The notes: generated by a model not told the origin, from the sequence alone. Positions 41,358 through 49,872 are shown, counted from the stretch's first letter. The stretch is DNA of 64,000 nucleotides from CBDCRK01 sp965220955 (GCA_965220955.1 CBDCRK010000037.1:124001-188000); one strand, 5' to 3'. Translations and numbers: made by a program.

Positions 41358-42370
41358 GCCACTCTCCCTTTTTTATTTGTACCCTGCTTATTTACCTGTA
41401 GAGCCCCTATAAGCTCTCCCGGGCTCACGGTTGCAGTCCCTACTTTTCCCACCACTATTCCGGCGGCTTGATTGGCAAGAACGGCTGCCTCCTCAAAGGT
41501 GGCCCCAGCACCTAAAGCAAGCGCGCAGACTGCTAGCACCGTGTCACCAGCACCGGTAACGTCAAATACCTCTTTAGCCACTGTAGGAAAATAGTGCATC
41601 TCCCCGGAGCGTTTAAATAGGGTCATCCCTTCCTCCCCACGAGAGATGAGCACCGCCTCTGTTTCCCACAGGGTTAAGAGCTTGTGCCCAGCCTGCACAA
41701 GACTATTCTTGCCATCAATCTCCACCCCGGAGGCCAGACCGGTCTCTTCCTTATTGGGCTTGATCAGACTTGCCCGCTGATAATGAGCAAAATTTTCTTT
41801 CTTAGGATCAATGAGGTAGAGGAAAGCCTGCCGCTGTCGCAGCTCGGCCAAAACCGCGAGCAACTCAGCATCGATCACTCCCTTGCCGTAATCCGAGACC
41901 AGAATCACATGAAAGTGGCTGGCACTGCGGGCAACAAAGTCATAGAGTCGCTCCCGTACCCGGCGGTCGTGGACTCCTCCTTCCTCTCGGTCAAGACGGA
42001 CAACCTGCTGACTATGAGCAATGATCCGTGTCTTACAGGTAGTCCTCACTGAGGGGGTACGGATCATTCCCTCTAACCCAACATCCATAGCAACCAACTC
42101 TTGAAGAAGTCTCCTGCCCGCGGCATCTCTTCCCAGCAAACCACAGGCAACCACTCCACCTCCTAGAGCTCGTACGTTACTCACCACATTTCCTGCCCCG
42201 CCCGGACGAAAGCTCTCCTCCGTCACCCTCACCACCGGCACCGGGGCCTCAGGCGAAATCCGCTCTACCTGTCCCCAGATATACTGGTCGAGCATGAAAT
42301 CCCCGATAACCAACACCCGTACCCGGGGAAAAAGGGAAACCAGACGGCAGAGACGACTCTTTTTTCTCAT
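41354..42370 (-). CDS. rfaE1: D-glycero-beta-D-manno-heptose-7-phosphate kinase
   Basis: A 338-residue PfkB-family sugar kinase with VLVIGDFMLDQYIWGQVERI, SPEAPVPVVRV, FRPGGAGNVVSNVRALGG and the catalytic DVTGAGDT near residue 277. It phosphorylates heptose-7-phosphate at C1 for ADP-heptose. Its adenylyltransferase partner is a separate gene 4.6 kb away on the opposite strand (36728). Overlaps both neighbours by four bases, so firmly within the operon. Confidence 0.93.
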   Translation of the reverse strand: MRKKSRLCRLVSLFPRVRVLVIGDFMLDQYIWGQVERISPEAPVPVVRVTEESFRPGGAGNVVSNVRALGGGVVACGLLGRDAAGRRLLQELVAMDVGLEGMIRTPSVRTTCKTRIIAHSQQVVRLDREEGGVHDRRVRERLYDFVARSASHFHVILVSDYGKGVIDAELLAVLAELRQRQAFLYLIDPKKENFAHYQRASLIKPNKEETGLASGVEIDGKNSLVQAGHKLLTLWETEAVLISRGEEGMTLFKRSGEMHYFPTVAKEVFDVTGAGDTVLAVCALALGAGATFEEAAVLANQAAGIVVGKVGTATVSPGELIGALQVNKQGTNKKGRVA

Positions 42371-43488
42371 GCCCCTCTCCCCACATCACCGCAGATCTCT
42401 CGGTAAAACGCCTCATTTGACCGCGCCATTGCTTCCACTGAGAACCGCTCCTGAACCCGCCTACGTCCCAACTCTCCCATGGCCCTAGCCCTGTCGGGAT
42501 CGTTGAGCAGAGTCGAAACTGCCGCAGCCAAAGCTTCCCCGTCCCCAGCAGGACACAAAAGGCCGGTAATCTGGTCTTCTACCACCTCAGGAATTCCTCC
42601 TACCCGACTCGCCACTACCGGGAGCCCTGCCGCCATTGCTTCCAACACCACCACCCCCAAACCCTCCCACAGAGGGGGATGAACAAAAATATCGCTGCCG
42701 GCAAGAAGCCAAGGAACATCATCACAAAACCCAACAAAAGTGACCTCAGCACTAAGGCTCAGGTCTCGCACCTCCCTCTCAAGAGCGGGTCGCAGAGAGC
42801 CTTGCCCGCACAGCAGATAGCGCAACCGACATCCCTGCTCCTTAAGCAGAGCTGCGGCCTGCAGAAGAAAGCGGTGTCCCTTGCGCTCTTCCAGAGAGGC
42901 TACGACAACAACTACCTTTTCTCCTTCATGGATCTGATACGCCTGTCTCATCTCTTTCCCGACCTGGATCGGCAAAGAGAACTGCGGCATTTGAATGCCA
43001 CTATATATCACTCGGATACGCTCCCGAGGCGCCCCACCAGCACACATAGCTGCCTTCACGCCTTGGGAGATAGCAATAAGCCCGTCAACACCCTGGCCGT
43101 ACAGAAGACGAGTATAAAGACCGTGAGAGAGTGGGTAGTCCATCCGCCTAGTCACCACCCGCTTTGCCCACCCTTTTCCCAGCCAGAGGCTAAGAGCATG
43201 CGCACGGGCAGTATGAAAATGAACAATGTCATATTCACCCGTCCGCACCAGGTGGCGCAAATGCCATGCCGCTCTTATATCGACATGATTACAGATCCGC
43301 AGTGGGAGCCAGGGGAACCCTTGCCCTTGCAGTCTTTTACTGAGCTCTCCCCCAGGATCACAGGCCACCTCTGATCTGTGGCCTGAGTGGCAGAGATATG
43401 TCGTTAGCCCCATTACTTGAACCTCCCCTCCCCCCCACCCGCGCTCCGGGTCAACGTGTAAAATCTTAAAGCGCTCAGCCATCAGCAC
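42367..43488 (-). CDS. GT4 glycosyltransferase of LPS/capsule synthesis
   Basis: A 373-residue GT-B fold enzyme of family 4: ILHVDPERGWGGGEVQVMGL at the N-terminus and the donor site GSDIFVHPPLWEGLGVVVLE with EAMAAGLPVVASRVGGIPEV. It adds a sugar to an LPS core or related glycolipid; the sugar cannot be told. It abuts the kinase-glycosyltransferase fusion gene (stop 43489) and overlaps rfaE1 by four bases. Confidence 0.9.
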   Translation of the reverse strand: MLMAERFKILHVDPERGWGGGEVQVMGLTTYLCHSGHRSEVACDPGGELSKRLQGQGFPWLPLRICNHVDIRAAWHLRHLVRTGEYDIVHFHTARAHALSLWLGKGWAKRVVTRRMDYPLSHGLYTRLLYGQGVDGLIAISQGVKAAMCAGGAPRERIRVIYSGIQMPQFSLPIQVGKEMRQAYQIHEGEKVVVVVASLEERKGHRFLLQAAALLKEQGCRLRYLLCGQGSLRPALEREVRDLSLSAEVTFVGFCDDVPWLLAGSDIFVHPPLWEGLGVVVLEAMAAGLPVVASRVGGIPEVVEDQITGLLCPAGDGEALAAAVSTLLNDPDRARAMGELGRRRVQERFSVEAMARSNEAFYREICGDVGRGA

Positions 43489-43505
43489 TCAGCTTTCAGC
43501 TTCTG
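43480..43505. repeat. CAGC(T)NTCAG-type short repeat
   Basis: At the junction of the two glycosyltransferase genes, the bases read GCTCAGCCATCAG, CACTCAGCTTTCAG, CTTCTGG, similar to the repeat after hemC. Here it encodes the last residues of the upstream protein (EAES) and the first of the GT4 enzyme (MAE). Confidence 0.45.
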
Positions 43506-45291
43506 GATAAACGGTAGGCTGGCCTGGTAAAGCGTTAGAATCAACGGAGGACTTGTCCCCCATATTTGCGGAATCATTTAACCTGACATGCTCTGGTTGA
43601 TCCGAGGCTGCAACCGCATAGCTGAAGGCTGAACGCTCATTTCCAACTGATCGCTCCCAAAGCTTGGCATATTTCAAAAAAACATAGAACGTAGACGTCA
43701 CCGCAACAAAAAAGCCGGGAACCCCCTCAAGAAAACATCCCCGCAAAAAGTAGACCCGAATAAAGCGCCACAACATCCTTAGACAGAGATTAAAGAAACT
43801 GACTTGCTTACCCCGGACATATAGCTCACGTGCAGCTATCTCTGTTAGGCTGTTAAGCGCTCGCAGGTGATCCCCAATATCCTCGTAGGTATAATGGTAG
43901 AGGTGGCTACGGAAGCGGCCTGTTCTACCCTGCAGGATCGCTTTCTCATGTGGGTTTACCCCTCCCCAACGCACCTTGGACTTGCGAAAAAGCCGCAGCC
44001 TATACCCTGGATACCATCCCCGCCACCACCAACGCCCAAGGTAGTAAACCAGACGAGGAATATAGAAGCCATCTATTTCCCCTCTATCTTGTGCCAAAGC
44101 AGCGCAGATTTCCTCTTGGAGTTCCGGTGAGACTTCTTCATCTGCATCTACGTTAAGCACCCATTCGTGGGTTGCCTGAGAGAGAACAAAACGCTTCTGT
44201 TCCACATACCCCGGCCACTGCCGCTGCCATACCCAATCGGTGTACTCTCGACAGATTGCCACAGTACGATCGGTAGAAAAAGAATCTATAATCACAATCT
44301 CATCGCACCATTTAACACTCTCCAAACAACGACGGATGTTCTTTTCTTCGTCAAAGCTGATAATACAACAAGAGACTTGTACTCTTTTGCTTTGCTCGTA
44401 CTTGGCCGCCAGCAAGGGCATCTTCTCTCTTTGTTTCAACCCTCTGCTTTCATATTCTCTGTCCTTCTTTGCCTCAAAGCGCAGGATTCTGGTGATAAAG
44501 GTATGCCATTGGGCGCGGTCTAAGGATGGCTTCTCCATATAACTGTGCAGAAATAAAAGGCGCTCACTCCGGCTCGCTTTACGCCCCAGAGTACGGTCAA
44601 GTTGGACAAGGTTTTTCATCCGCCGTCGCCAGGAGAGCTTGCGGTAACCCTCTACCCGCTCTAGATCTACAAGATAAAAGCTCCATCCTTCGGCAGGCCT
44701 GTCCTGAGCAGAGCCTGTCCTGAGCTGGGTCGAAGAGTCGAAGGGTTCAGGGCCGGCTCCTTGCCTTCCTTCCTCTACCAGGATGTTCTCGTCCTTCATG
44801 TCCCCAGAATAGAGTCCAGCCTGGTGAAACTTGCGCAGGAACAAGACAAGAGCTAGGAGAAAGGCACGCCTACGGGCAAGTGGCCATCCCCGCTTTCTCT
44901 CCTCCCAGTAAGTCCCCAAAGGCACTTGAGAAACGAGCCCCTCACTGAGATAGTAACTCGCTACTATCCACCTGCCGGTTCTCTCTTCTACTACCGCCAG
45001 GGGTTGGGGAACAAGAAAGCCATGGGTTTGCAGCAGCCGGGCACCATGCCAGGCTCGACGCCCAGGAGAACCCTTTATCAACGCAGCCACCCGCTGGCGC
45101 CACGACCTGAGAATCTGGCGCTTGACCACCAAGGGCATTTCGGGAAGAAAGACCAGTCCCACCGCTCTGGCTTTATTGTTCTTAAGGAAGCGGCACTGAT
45201 CAAAGAGCCGCTGCGGGGAAGCGAGAAAAGGAAGACAGGAAGAAGGGAGAGCAGGAGAAACAAAAAGCGTGTGGGGGAGCGTTATGGCCAT
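43489..45291 (-). CDS. fusion of LPS-kinase-like domain and GT2 glycosyltransferase (WaaE/KdtX type)
   Basis: A 600-residue two-domain protein. Residues about 30-265 resemble Kdo/heptose kinases (InaA/WaaP group): KFHQAGLYSGDMKDENILVE with the catalytic loop, and YLVDLERVEGYRKLSW. Residues about 300-560 are a family 2 transferase (CCIISFDEEKNIRRCLESVK, LNVDADEEVSPELQEEICAA) ending FVAVTSTFYVFLKYAKLWER, as in WaaE. The kinase part is interrupted, between ENILVEE and FYLVD, by about 23 residues (PEPFDSSTQLRTGSAQDRPA) that are translation of a dispersed repeat. The insertion is in frame, so the fold may survive. It sits between sulfatase-like and GT4 genes in the envelope operon. Confidence 0.85.
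   Translation of the reverse strand: MAITLPHTLFVSPALPSSCLPFLASPQRLFDQCRFLKNNKARAVGLVFLPEMPLVVKRQILRSWRQRVAALIKGSPGRRAWHGARLLQTHGFLVPQPLAVVEERTGRWIVASYYLSEGLVSQVPLGTYWEERKRGWPLARRRAFLLALVLFLRKFHQAGLYSGDMKDENILVEEGRQGAGPEPFDSSTQLRTGSAQDRPAEGWSFYLVDLERVEGYRKLSWRRRMKNLVQLDRTLGRKASRSERLLFLHSYMEKPSLDRAQWHTFITRILRFEAKKDREYESRGLKQREKMPLLAAKYEQSKRVQVSCCIISFDEEKNIRRCLESVKWCDEIVIIDSFSTDRTVAICREYTDWVWQRQWPGYVEQKRFVLSQATHEWVLNVDADEEVSPELQEEICAALAQDRGEIDGFYIPRLVYYLGRWWWRGWYPGYRLRLFRKSKVRWGGVNPHEKAILQGRTGRFRSHLYHYTYEDIGDHLRALNSLTEIAARELYVRGKQVSFFNLCLRMLWRFIRVYFLRGCFLEGVPGFFVAVTSTFYVFLKYAKLWERSVGNERSAFSYAVAASDQPEHVRLNDSANMGDKSSVDSNALPGQPTVYPEAES
44687..44753. repeat. dispersed TTCGAC...CTCAGGACAGGC repeat, copy A (in-frame inside a CDS)
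   Basis: On the minus strand the region reads CCCTTCGACTCTTCGACCCA then GCTCAGGACAGGCTCTG, then CTCAGGACAGGCCTGCCGAA, a known style of scattered short repeat (CCTTCGACAAGCTCAGGAC). It is inserted within the kinase domain without breaking the frame. Related copies are at 45773-45802 and 48742-48770. Confidence 0.75.
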
Positions 45292-45317
45292 AATAGGCGT
45301 CCATTCCTATGCTTATC

Positions 45318-46565
45318 TCAAAGGTATCCCAGATCGCTCAGCCGCTTCTCAATACGGGCTTTTTCTTCCTCAGTCATCACTTCCCCAGGGCCAACAGGCA
45401 GAAAACTCTCTTGGATCTTCTGGATTTTTCGCCGTAGGGTCGCAGCAACTTCGGGGTGACGGGAGACCAGATTGTAGCGTTCTCGCGGGTCGTTACGCAG
45501 ATGATACAGTTCCTCGCCCAAGGAGGGATTCTGCGGGGCGTAGATGTATTTCCATTCCTCGGTGCGTAGCCCTACCCGCCGCTTGCGCGGGTCAGAGCGT
45601 ACCCGCAGAAACGCTTCAATATACGCTTCGAGTTCAAGAGAGACATTGCCGAACAGAGCAGGAGAGAGATTTATCCCGTGTATATCAGCAGGGGAGCTAG
45701 CCCCGACCAGACCGAGGATCGTGGGGAGCACGTCTACCTGCCGGGCGAGCTGGGTGACGATTTTTTTCGCAGGCAGAGCCTGTCCTGAACTGAGACAAAG
45801 GGACTGCAGAGAAGAAAAAACCAGCGGCACCCGGATTAAGTCTTCGTAAACGTCCATTTCATGACCCTCGCGCTTGCTCGTCCACCGGCTAAAAAGGTCA
45901 CGTGTAAGGCGGTAGAAACGATAGTAGAGATCCGTCTTTACTACCCGTTCACCGTGATCACCATGGAGAACAACCAGGGTATCAGCAGGAACCACCTCCA
46001 AAAGCTTTCCCAGCTCATGATCCAGAGAGCTTAAGGCTCGCTCATAACGGTTGCGACCATATGCCCAGGAGCGAAACTGCGGGAGTGAGTGTCTGGGATG
46101 ATGTAGCTCCCAGAGATGGAGCAAGAGAAACCAGGGGGGACGTAGCTCCCCTTTGACCTTTTGGCGTAGCTCTTCTCCCCAGGGGGTTGATAAATAGGCA
46201 GTGGCTTCACGAAAGTGATAGAAGGAAAAACCTCGGTTCAGGCTGGTCTCGGGAAAGAGTGGACCACTTACCTCGGCGTGTGTCTCGTATCCATATGCGG
46301 TCAACACCTCCACCAGAGAGGTCACCGTTGGGTTAAGTTTAAGACCAAAGATAGAACGGAGGCCATGGACAAAAGAATAGGTAGCGGTAAGCAAGCTGCC
46401 TACACAAGGAGTGGTGGATGAGGCAGAGGCAATCGCCTGGGTAAACGTGACCCCGGAGCGAACCAAGCGATCGATGGTGGGCGTATAAGCCTTGCGGTCC
46501 TTGCCATATACGGCATCTGCCCGCAGGCAGTCGACCAGGAGAAAGAGAATATTTGGTTTAGTCAC
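45318..46565 (-). CDS. sulfatase-fold / alkaline phosphatase superfamily protein
   Basis: A 415-residue protein with the superfamily start KPNILFLLVDCLRADAV, the metal-binding HGDHGERV in the middle and the C-terminal EEWKYIYAPQNPSLGEELYH and LRNDPRERYNL typical of sulfatases. The sulfatase formylglycine motif C/S-x-P-x-R is not seen; at the corresponding place the sequence reads SSTTPCVGSLLTA, so the nucleophile may be Thr and the enzyme a phosphotransferase or phosphodiesterase. It may modify LPS. The GTG at 46565 overlaps the stop of the previous gene (GTGA), so translation is likely coupled. A repeat copy (45773-45802) encodes SLCLSSGQALPA in it. Confidence 0.85.
   Translation of the reverse strand: MTKPNILFLLVDCLRADAVYGKDRKAYTPTIDRLVRSGVTFTQAIASASSTTPCVGSLLTATYSFVHGLRSIFGLKLNPTVTSLVEVLTAYGYETHAEVSGPLFPETSLNRGFSFYHFREATAYLSTPWGEELRQKVKGELRPPWFLLLHLWELHHPRHSLPQFRSWAYGRNRYERALSSLDHELGKLLEVVPADTLVVLHGDHGERVVKTDLYYRFYRLTRDLFSRWTSKREGHEMDVYEDLIRVPLVFSSLQSLCLSSGQALPAKKIVTQLARQVDVLPTILGLVGASSPADIHGINLSPALFGNVSLELEAYIEAFLRVRSDPRKRRVGLRTEEWKYIYAPQNPSLGEELYHLRNDPRERYNLVSRHPEVAATLRRKIQKIQESFLPVGPGEVMTEEEKARIEKRLSDLGYL
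45773..45802. repeat. dispersed CTCAGGACAGGCTCTGC-like repeat, copy B
   Basis: On the minus strand CCCTTTGTCTCAGTTCAGGA then CAGGCTCTGC, nearly the same as part of copy A. It lies in frame in the sulfatase-like gene. Confidence 0.65.
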
Positions 46566-47590
46566 GCCCGTTCCCTTAAGTGGATCACCTGGGAGATTTT
46601 TGTCATCACCGCCTCTGGCGTGATCCGGCGCATACACAGACGGTTAATCGGACAGCGCCGCACATAGCAAGGACTACAGGCCGCCTGGCCAACAATGACC
46701 AATTTCTCTGACCCCCAGGGCGCAGAGCGAGCCGGACTTGTTGCTCCCCAGAGCGAGACCACCGGCACTCCCACCGCGGCAGCAACATGCATGGGACCCG
46801 AGTCAGGCCCCATGGCTATTCGAGCTCTTTGGAAGATCCCGATCAATTCTCGTAGTCCGGTCTGACCGGTTAAGTTAGTAACCGGTACCCTAGCCTGACG
46901 TGTAACCTCTTCGGCAAATTTCTTCTCTCCTGGTCCACCCAGGAGCACCACCCCTAGAGCAAATTCCTCTACCAGCCGGCAGGCAACCTCTGCGGTATAG
47001 TCAGTAAACCAGAATCGGCTCTCCCAGCGCGAGCCAAGAAAGAACGCAGCAAAAGAGTGGGGAGTATGGGTGAGCAGATGGTCTACTCGTTTCTCCTCTT
47101 CCGCGCTGAGCCGCAAACCAAAGCCGACCTCTCCATTGGTAACTCCCAAGGTATCAGCAAATTCAAGGTACTGGGCAAGCTTTGAGGTAAACTCCTCGAT
47201 TGGCGCAAGGCGGTGAGTAGAGAAGAGCCAGTTCACTTCCTTGGCATTTCTGCGGTGGAACCCCAGACGCACGGGGGCTCTAGAACAGAAGCTCACCAGA
47301 CCACTCTTGAAGTGACGCTGCAGGTCTAACACCAAATCAAAGCGGCGCTGGCGTACCGCCCAAAGAAAAGGGAAAAACGCCAATAATCCCCGATTGCGCT
47401 GGTATACAATCACCTCATTGAGTGCCGGGTGGTTTACTAGAAGGGGAGTAACCACCGGCTCCACTGCCCAGGCAATGTACGCCTCCGGATAACTTTGACG
47501 CAGCCGCCCGAGTACGGGTAGCGCCCGAATAACATCCCCAATGGCACCCAAAAGCACAATGAGAATCCGCTTGGGGTCAAGCTCTAGCAT
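46562..47590 (-). CDS. GT9 glycosyltransferase (heptosyltransferase family)
   Basis: A 342-residue protein with ILIVLLGAIGDVIRALPVLG at the N-terminus, AVEPVVTPLLVNHPALNEVI, and the ADP-heptose binding region AMGPDSGPMHVAAAVGVPVV. Heptosyltransferases add heptose from ADP-heptose to Kdo or heptose of the LPS inner core. The second member at 48699 is WaaF-like; this one may be WaaC- or WaaQ-like. A cysteine cluster near the end (ACSPCYVRRCPINRLCM) is typical of the family. Four-base overlap with the sulfatase-like gene. Confidence 0.9.
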   Translation of the reverse strand: MLELDPKRILIVLLGAIGDVIRALPVLGRLRQSYPEAYIAWAVEPVVTPLLVNHPALNEVIVYQRNRGLLAFFPFLWAVRQRRFDLVLDLQRHFKSGLVSFCSRAPVRLGFHRRNAKEVNWLFSTHRLAPIEEFTSKLAQYLEFADTLGVTNGEVGFGLRLSAEEEKRVDHLLTHTPHSFAAFFLGSRWESRFWFTDYTAEVACRLVEEFALGVVLLGGPGEKKFAEEVTRQARVPVTNLTGQTGLRELIGIFQRARIAMGPDSGPMHVAAAVGVPVVSLWGATSPARSAPWGSEKLVIVGQAACSPCYVRRCPINRLCMRRITPEAVMTKISQVIHLRERA

Positions 47591-47603
47591 AAAGCTATAA
47601 GTT

Positions 47604-48380
47604 CTAATGACCTTCCCGGTAGGCTTGACAAAAAAGCTTTACATCTACAGCCGCAGACACCCTGCCAACAGGATCTAGCTTATGCAGTGAGCGGCGCAGA
47701 CGAATAAGGTTTCTCCTACGCCGCCTTAGGCCCAGAGGCCTAGCCTGCAATCGCACCCGGTCAAAGTCAATGAGGCTAACCTCTGCTCCTCTTCCAGTCC
47801 AACGTACCAGAATGTTGGTCAGATTTAAGTCCCGATGATCTACCCCGGCATCATGCATATGTTTTATTGCCCGTGCGACCTCACAGACCGTCACTCGGCG
47901 TTCCCGTCCTTGCGGGCTATTGTTCAGCCATTCCCAGAAATTGATAAACCCCACGGCTTCGCGGGTGAGAGTTGCCCCACGATAAAAAAATCCTCCCACC
48001 TGCTCCACCCAGGCCCCCAGTATATCGACAACCGGTACCCCACGCCGTCGGATCTCTTCTGTACAGACCAGTTCTACCAGCGGTCGTGGCAACCATCCCC
48101 AATACAGCTCCCGTACAAAGTGGCGCACAAATCCACCCCGTAAGTATTGCCGCATCACCCCACGTCCGCCATTGGCCAAGGATACAAAATATGCTCCACC
48201 CCTTCCACCAAAAACGGGATATGCAGAAATGCTGAAGGGCTCTTCCTCCCCGCTTCTTCCCATTACCTTCCGTACCACGTCTTCCCACCCCTGCCGGGCA
48301 ATTATCGCTCTGTGTCCTTCTTGAATTTTGATGAACTGGGGTGGGAGCGTTATTTTTTGTAAGTAGCTAACTATCAGCAT
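47604..48380 (-). CDS. LPS core kinase (Kdo kinase KdkA/WaaP type)
   Basis: A 258-residue protein-kinase-like enzyme with VMRQYLRGGFVRHFVRELYW (phosphate-anchor region), HDAGVDHRDLNLTNILV (catalytic loop with Asp) and SLIDFDRVRL (metal-binding DFD). It resembles the 3-deoxy-D-manno-octulosonic acid kinases that phosphorylate inner-core Kdo. It is 13 bases upstream of the heptosyltransferase gene. The fusion protein at 43489 holds a second, more diverged member of the same kinase group. Confidence 0.88.
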   Translation of the reverse strand: MLIVSYLQKITLPPQFIKIQEGHRAIIARQGWEDVVRKVMGRSGEEEPFSISAYPVFGGRGGAYFVSLANGGRGVMRQYLRGGFVRHFVRELYWGWLPRPLVELVCTEEIRRRGVPVVDILGAWVEQVGGFFYRGATLTREAVGFINFWEWLNNSPQGRERRVTVCEVARAIKHMHDAGVDHRDLNLTNILVRWTGRGAEVSLIDFDRVRLQARPLGLRRRRRNLIRLRRSLHKLDPVGRVSAAVDVKLFCQAYREGH

Positions 48381-48415
48381 TTAGCTCCCAGGGCTCCTCT
48401 ACTGACAGGTGCTTG

Positions 48416-48775
48416 CTAGCCGTTAAGCGTTTTCTGCTTTAACTCTGCAGCTCTACGCTTCACCCACCACTTCTCCCAGAGCTTAGCCGCAGCAACAAAC
48501 GCCGCGTAGGCCTCGATGATAGCAGCAATCAACCCATGTGTACCCTGACGCCATCTACCCTGTCGCAGGTATACATGGCAAAAGACCCCCAAGGGCTGAA
48601 GGAAATAGGTTCTCACGCCCACCCCATCGACTCCTTGCTCCTCTGCCCATTGAGAAGAGGAAGTGTCAAGGGCCGTTATTCGTTCGCGCAGAGTAAGATC
48701 ATCCTGTCTGAACTGCACTCTTCCCTCCTGATAGAGAGTAACCCCTTCGATTGGGCTCAGGACCGGCGTGAGCAA
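48416..48775 (-). pseudogene. C-terminal remnant of a GT2 glycosyltransferase
   Basis: The frame (TTG at 48775) encodes LTLRERITALDTSSSQWAEE, GVRTYFLQPLGVFCHVYLRQ and HGLIAAIIEAYAAFVAAAKL, which matches the C-terminal helical part of WaaE-type GT2 enzymes, as seen at the end of the fusion gene at 43489 (FVAVTSTFYVFLKYAKLWE). The catalytic GT2 domain is missing. The new 5' end (LTPVLSPIEG) is made of dispersed repeat copy C, placed at the break. Probably non-functional unless the short protein has been adapted. Confidence 0.7.
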
Positions 48776-49793
48776 AAATCTTCTTTACCCCAGCAAGTAC
48801 CTCCTCCACCGTCACCAGCCGCATGCAGTCCTCTGTCCCACGCGGGCAGGTTCTCCCTCCGTGACGACCACAAGGACGGCAGGCAAGGTCTTTTTCTACC
48901 ACTATGGCAACTTCGCTGTACGGGCCATACCCTAGGCTGAGGGTTGTTGCACAAAAGATTGCCACGACCGGGACTCCCCGTGCCACCGCAATGTGCATGG
49001 GCGCGCTGTCGTTAGTAATAAGAACGCTTAATCGATCAACAAGCGCAATAAAGGTCTTCAAGTCAACCCGACCGGCTAAGTTAATGCCCTTTCCTCCTGC
49101 GAGATCATGCACCGTTTGGGCGAGAGGGACATCTTCTTGTGCCCCACAAATGAGTACTGATCCGTCATAGTCTGCCGCCAGCCGCTGCACAAGCGCGGCG
49201 TATCCCGCCGCAGTCCACCGCTTCGTTGGCCATACTGAGCCTGGACAGATACCAAAGAGAGGACCCCTATCGTTTGCTCCTATAGCCCGTAGCAGGTGAT
49301 CTGCCCTCTCCTTGGCTTCGCCATCATAAGTGATCTGAAGCTTCTTGGCACACGATTTTGGCCCTTCCTCTAATGCCCGCATAAGGCAGAGAATACGCTC
49401 TACCTCATGGCGCCAGAAGTCGCGCCCTGCAGTCTGGTGATAAAGAAACCAACCCTTACTTTGGCGAAACCCCATACGACAAGGGATACCTGCCAAGGTC
49501 AAAAGAAGCGCGGTGCGCAAGGATTTATGCACCCCCAAGGCCAGGGTAAATTTCTTATAGCGAAGCTTCTGGGCCATTCCCCAAAAGCCTCCTATCCCCT
49601 TATCCTGCCCGCGCTTATCATCCACAAGCACCTCATCCACGTCCGGGTGGTCCTCAAGCAGCGGACGTGCTTGAGGAGTCACTAGCGCAGCAAGGTGACT
49701 GGCAGGAAATCGCTCCTTGACGGCGGAGATAAGCGGCGTAGTAAGCACCACATCTCCGAGAAAGCCGGTCTGTGCTACCAGGATTCTTTGCAT
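48699..49793 (-). CDS. waaF: lipopolysaccharide heptosyltransferase II (WaaF-like)
   Basis: A 364-residue GT9 enzyme with ILVAQTGFLGDVVLTTPLIS, PASHLAALVTPQARPLLEDH, the donor-binding ICPGSVWPTKRW and TNDSAPMHIAVARGVPVVAI. It adds the second inner-core heptose. It includes a cysteine-rich end (CRPCGRHGGRTCPRGTEDCM). The last 20 residues (PEPNRRGYSLSGGKSAVQTG) are repeat copy C plus read-through into the truncated GT2 gene, so the native C-terminus was replaced and the two genes overlap by 77 bases. Confidence 0.88.
   Translation of the reverse strand: MQRILVAQTGFLGDVVLTTPLISAVKERFPASHLAALVTPQARPLLEDHPDVDEVLVDDKRGQDKGIGGFWGMAQKLRYKKFTLALGVHKSLRTALLLTLAGIPCRMGFRQSKGWFLYHQTAGRDFWRHEVERILCLMRALEEGPKSCAKKLQITYDGEAKERADHLLRAIGANDRGPLFGICPGSVWPTKRWTAAGYAALVQRLAADYDGSVLICGAQEDVPLAQTVHDLAGGKGINLAGRVDLKTFIALVDRLSVLITNDSAPMHIAVARGVPVVAIFCATTLSLGYGPYSEVAIVVEKDLACRPCGRHGGRTCPRGTEDCMRLVTVEEVLAGVKKIFAHAGPEPNRRGYSLSGGKSAVQTG
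48742..48770. repeat. dispersed repeat, copy C, at a gene-truncation junction
   Basis: CCCCTTCGATTGGGCTCAGG, then ACCGGCGTG: the same TTCGA...GGCTCAGGAC core as copies A and B. It forms at once the altered 3' end of waaF and the new 5' end of the truncated GT2. Confidence 0.7.
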
Positions 49794-49872
49794 AGATGTA
49801 CGTGGTCGTCCTTAGCGGCCTCTAGGGCAGAGGTCAGCCCAGGTAAGGCGAGCATAACCTATGACATCCGGG

